Below, piece by piece: positions 63,136 through 64,000 of a stretch of DNA of 64,000 bases. Made by a program: the position numbers and the translations under genes. The notes under the pieces were generated by a model, which had not been told where the DNA came from, ran no database searches, and saw nothing but the letters and a program-made list of their open reading frames with translations. Numbering within the stretch: the stretch's first letter is position 1; each line of letters starts with the position of its first letter. The stretch is from Lysobacteraceae bacterium (lineage in GTDB: Bacteria; Pseudomonadota; Gammaproteobacteria; Nevskiales; Nevskiaceae), in the NCBI GenBank assembly GCA_013823855.1, contig PNMW01000035.1, forward strand, positions 86,151-150,150. Direction: 5' to 3'.

Positions 63136-64000
63136 ATGACTGATTTCAACAAGCCGACCTCGCGTCGCGAACTGCTGGCAAACGCCGGCCTCGGCCTCGG
63201 CGGCCTGGCGCTCGGCGGCGCCTTCTTCCCGTCCGCGGCCCTCGCCAGCGAGCCGGTCACCGGCCTCGTCGATCCGCTGGCCCCGAAGCCGACCCACTTC
63301 CCGGCCAAGGTGAAGTCGGTGATCTGGCTGCACATGGACGGCGCGCCGTCGACCCTGGACCTGTTCGACTACAAGCCGGAGCTGGTCAGGCTGGCCGGTC
63401 AGGAAGTGCCGGCCTCGTTCATGAAGGGCATCAAGGAAGGCGTGCGCGGCACCTCCAACAAGCTGCTGGCGACCCGGCGCGAGTGGAAGCAGTTTGGTGA
63501 AAGCGGCGCCTGGTTCTCGGACCTGCTGCCGAACCTCGCGACCCAGGCCGACAAGATCGCCTGGATCAAGTCGAGCACCACGATCGGCGCGACCCACGAC
63601 ATCTCGATCCTCAAGCTCAACACCGGCGACCTGAGCCCGGGCCGGCCGTCGCTCGGCGCCTGGGTGCAGTACGCGCTCGGCGCCGCCAATCCGGACCTGC
63701 CGGCCTATGTCGTGCTCTACAACGACAAGCGCGAGCCGCGCGGCGGCGCGATCAACTGGAGTTCCGGCTTCCTGCCGGCGGTCTACCAGGGCACCGCGTT
63801 CCGTCCCGGTGATTCGCCGATCCTGCATCTGAACCGTCCGGAGCTGGTCGCCGAAGGCGAGCAGGGCAGCACGCTGGACCTGTTGAACCGCCTGAACCGC
63901 AGCCATGCCCGCCGCTATCCGGCCGACACCGAGCTGCAGGCGCGCATCCGGTCCTACGACCTCGCGGCAAGGATGGAAGTGACGGCGCCGGAAGCGGTCA
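63136..64000 (+). CDS. DUF1501 protein with Tat signal (partial at window end)
   Basis: 288 codons of an open frame running past the window. The twin-Arg signal is seen as SRRELLANAGLGLGGLALGG (9-28) with a likely cleavage near ALAS. The body matches DUF1501 (alkaline-phosphatase-like fold): VIWLHMDGAPSTLDLFDYKP, HDISILKLNTGDLSPGRPSLGAWV, and the LNRLNRSHARRYP segment. It follows the DUF1549 gene by 30 bp with GGAG before the ATG. The pair is expected to act together outside the cytoplasm. The C-terminal part is outside the window. Confidence 0.9.
   Translation, partial: MTDFNKPTSRRELLANAGLGLGGLALGGAFFPSAALASEPVTGLVDPLAPKPTHFPAKVKSVIWLHMDGAPSTLDLFDYKPELVRLAGQEVPASFMKGIKEGVRGTSNKLLATRREWKQFGESGAWFSDLLPNLATQADKIAWIKSSTTIGATHDISILKLNTGDLSPGRPSLGAWVQYALGAANPDLPAYVVLYNDKREPRGGAINWSSGFLPAVYQGTAFRPGDSPILHLNRPELVAEGEQGSTLDLLNRLNRSHARRYPADTELQARIRSYDLAARMEVTAPEAV

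Noticed and set aside
60760..63906. A 1048-codon frame on the minus strand opposite the DUF1549/DUF1501 genes
   Set aside because: No domain, signal or start site; low-information GC-rich antisense reading.

Overview
The window is a GC-rich chromosomal segment from a gammaproteobacterium. The left end has the conserved order lpxC - dciA-like gene (reverse) - M23 peptidase - secA - argJ - MutT/ThiE-type NUDIX. It is followed by the yacG-zapD-coaE-pilD block that sits near the dcw cluster in Pseudomonas/Xanthomonas-type genomes. Genes of the DUF2236, choice-of-anchor D and DUF1549/DUF1501 families suggest an environmental lineage such as the Nevskiales/Solimonadaceae. That placement is an inference; no rRNA gene is present to test it. 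I saw no tRNA, rRNA, insertion sequence, prophage or CRISPR array.

Layout. (1) 1-12.1 kb: envelope, secretion and housekeeping genes (lpxC end, dciA, M23, secA, argJ, dienelactone hydrolase, NUDIX-ThiE, TetR plus DUF2236, yacG, zapD, coaE, pilD). (2) 12.3-14.4 kb: a pirin - DoxX - azoreductase quinone/oxidative-stress cluster. (3) 14.7-20.3 kb: an exported electron-transfer-like operon: haem-binding choice-of-anchor D protein, TlpA-like thioredoxin, DUF4266 lipoprotein, DUF3570 outer-membrane barrel, ApbE flavin transferase. (4) 20.3-27.5 kb: LysR-GFA-VOC-YkgJ overlapping genes, a Tat-exported amine oxidase with a periplasmic RidA, a GST and the ABC-F protein YheS. (5) 27.7-35.2 kb: exported M20 and S8/Calx-beta peptidases, then a LysR gene facing two internally deleted genes (MFS, zinc alcohol dehydrogenase). 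(6) 35.3-43.4 kb: Amt, an Xre/RES toxin-antitoxin pair, an ABC exporter, an unusual photolyase-like protein, an unknown gene, gloA, a cupin and a ferredoxin. (7) 43.4-58.8 kb: GGT, a lipoprotein, an HD protein, xth, mutarotase, rsgA, DUF938-YchJ, an AbrB/Doc pair, MscS plus a metallo-beta-lactamase protein, hutF-hutG and zwf. (8) 59.1-64 kb: cytochrome c', cytochrome b561 and a DUF1549-DUF1501 pair of the kind abundant in Planctomycetes, cut by the window end.

Points that stand out: a HutF that keeps its fold but has lost three active-site residues; a Doc toxin whose catalytic His is Leu; a photolyase FAD domain followed, rather than preceded, by an alpha/beta domain (possible circular permutation); a TlpA-DUF4266-DUF3570-ApbE operon headed by a haem protein; an amine oxidase/RidA export pair; two adjacent genes with internal deletions; and two classes of intergenic inverted repeat, one of which supplies the stop codons of both flanking convergent genes.
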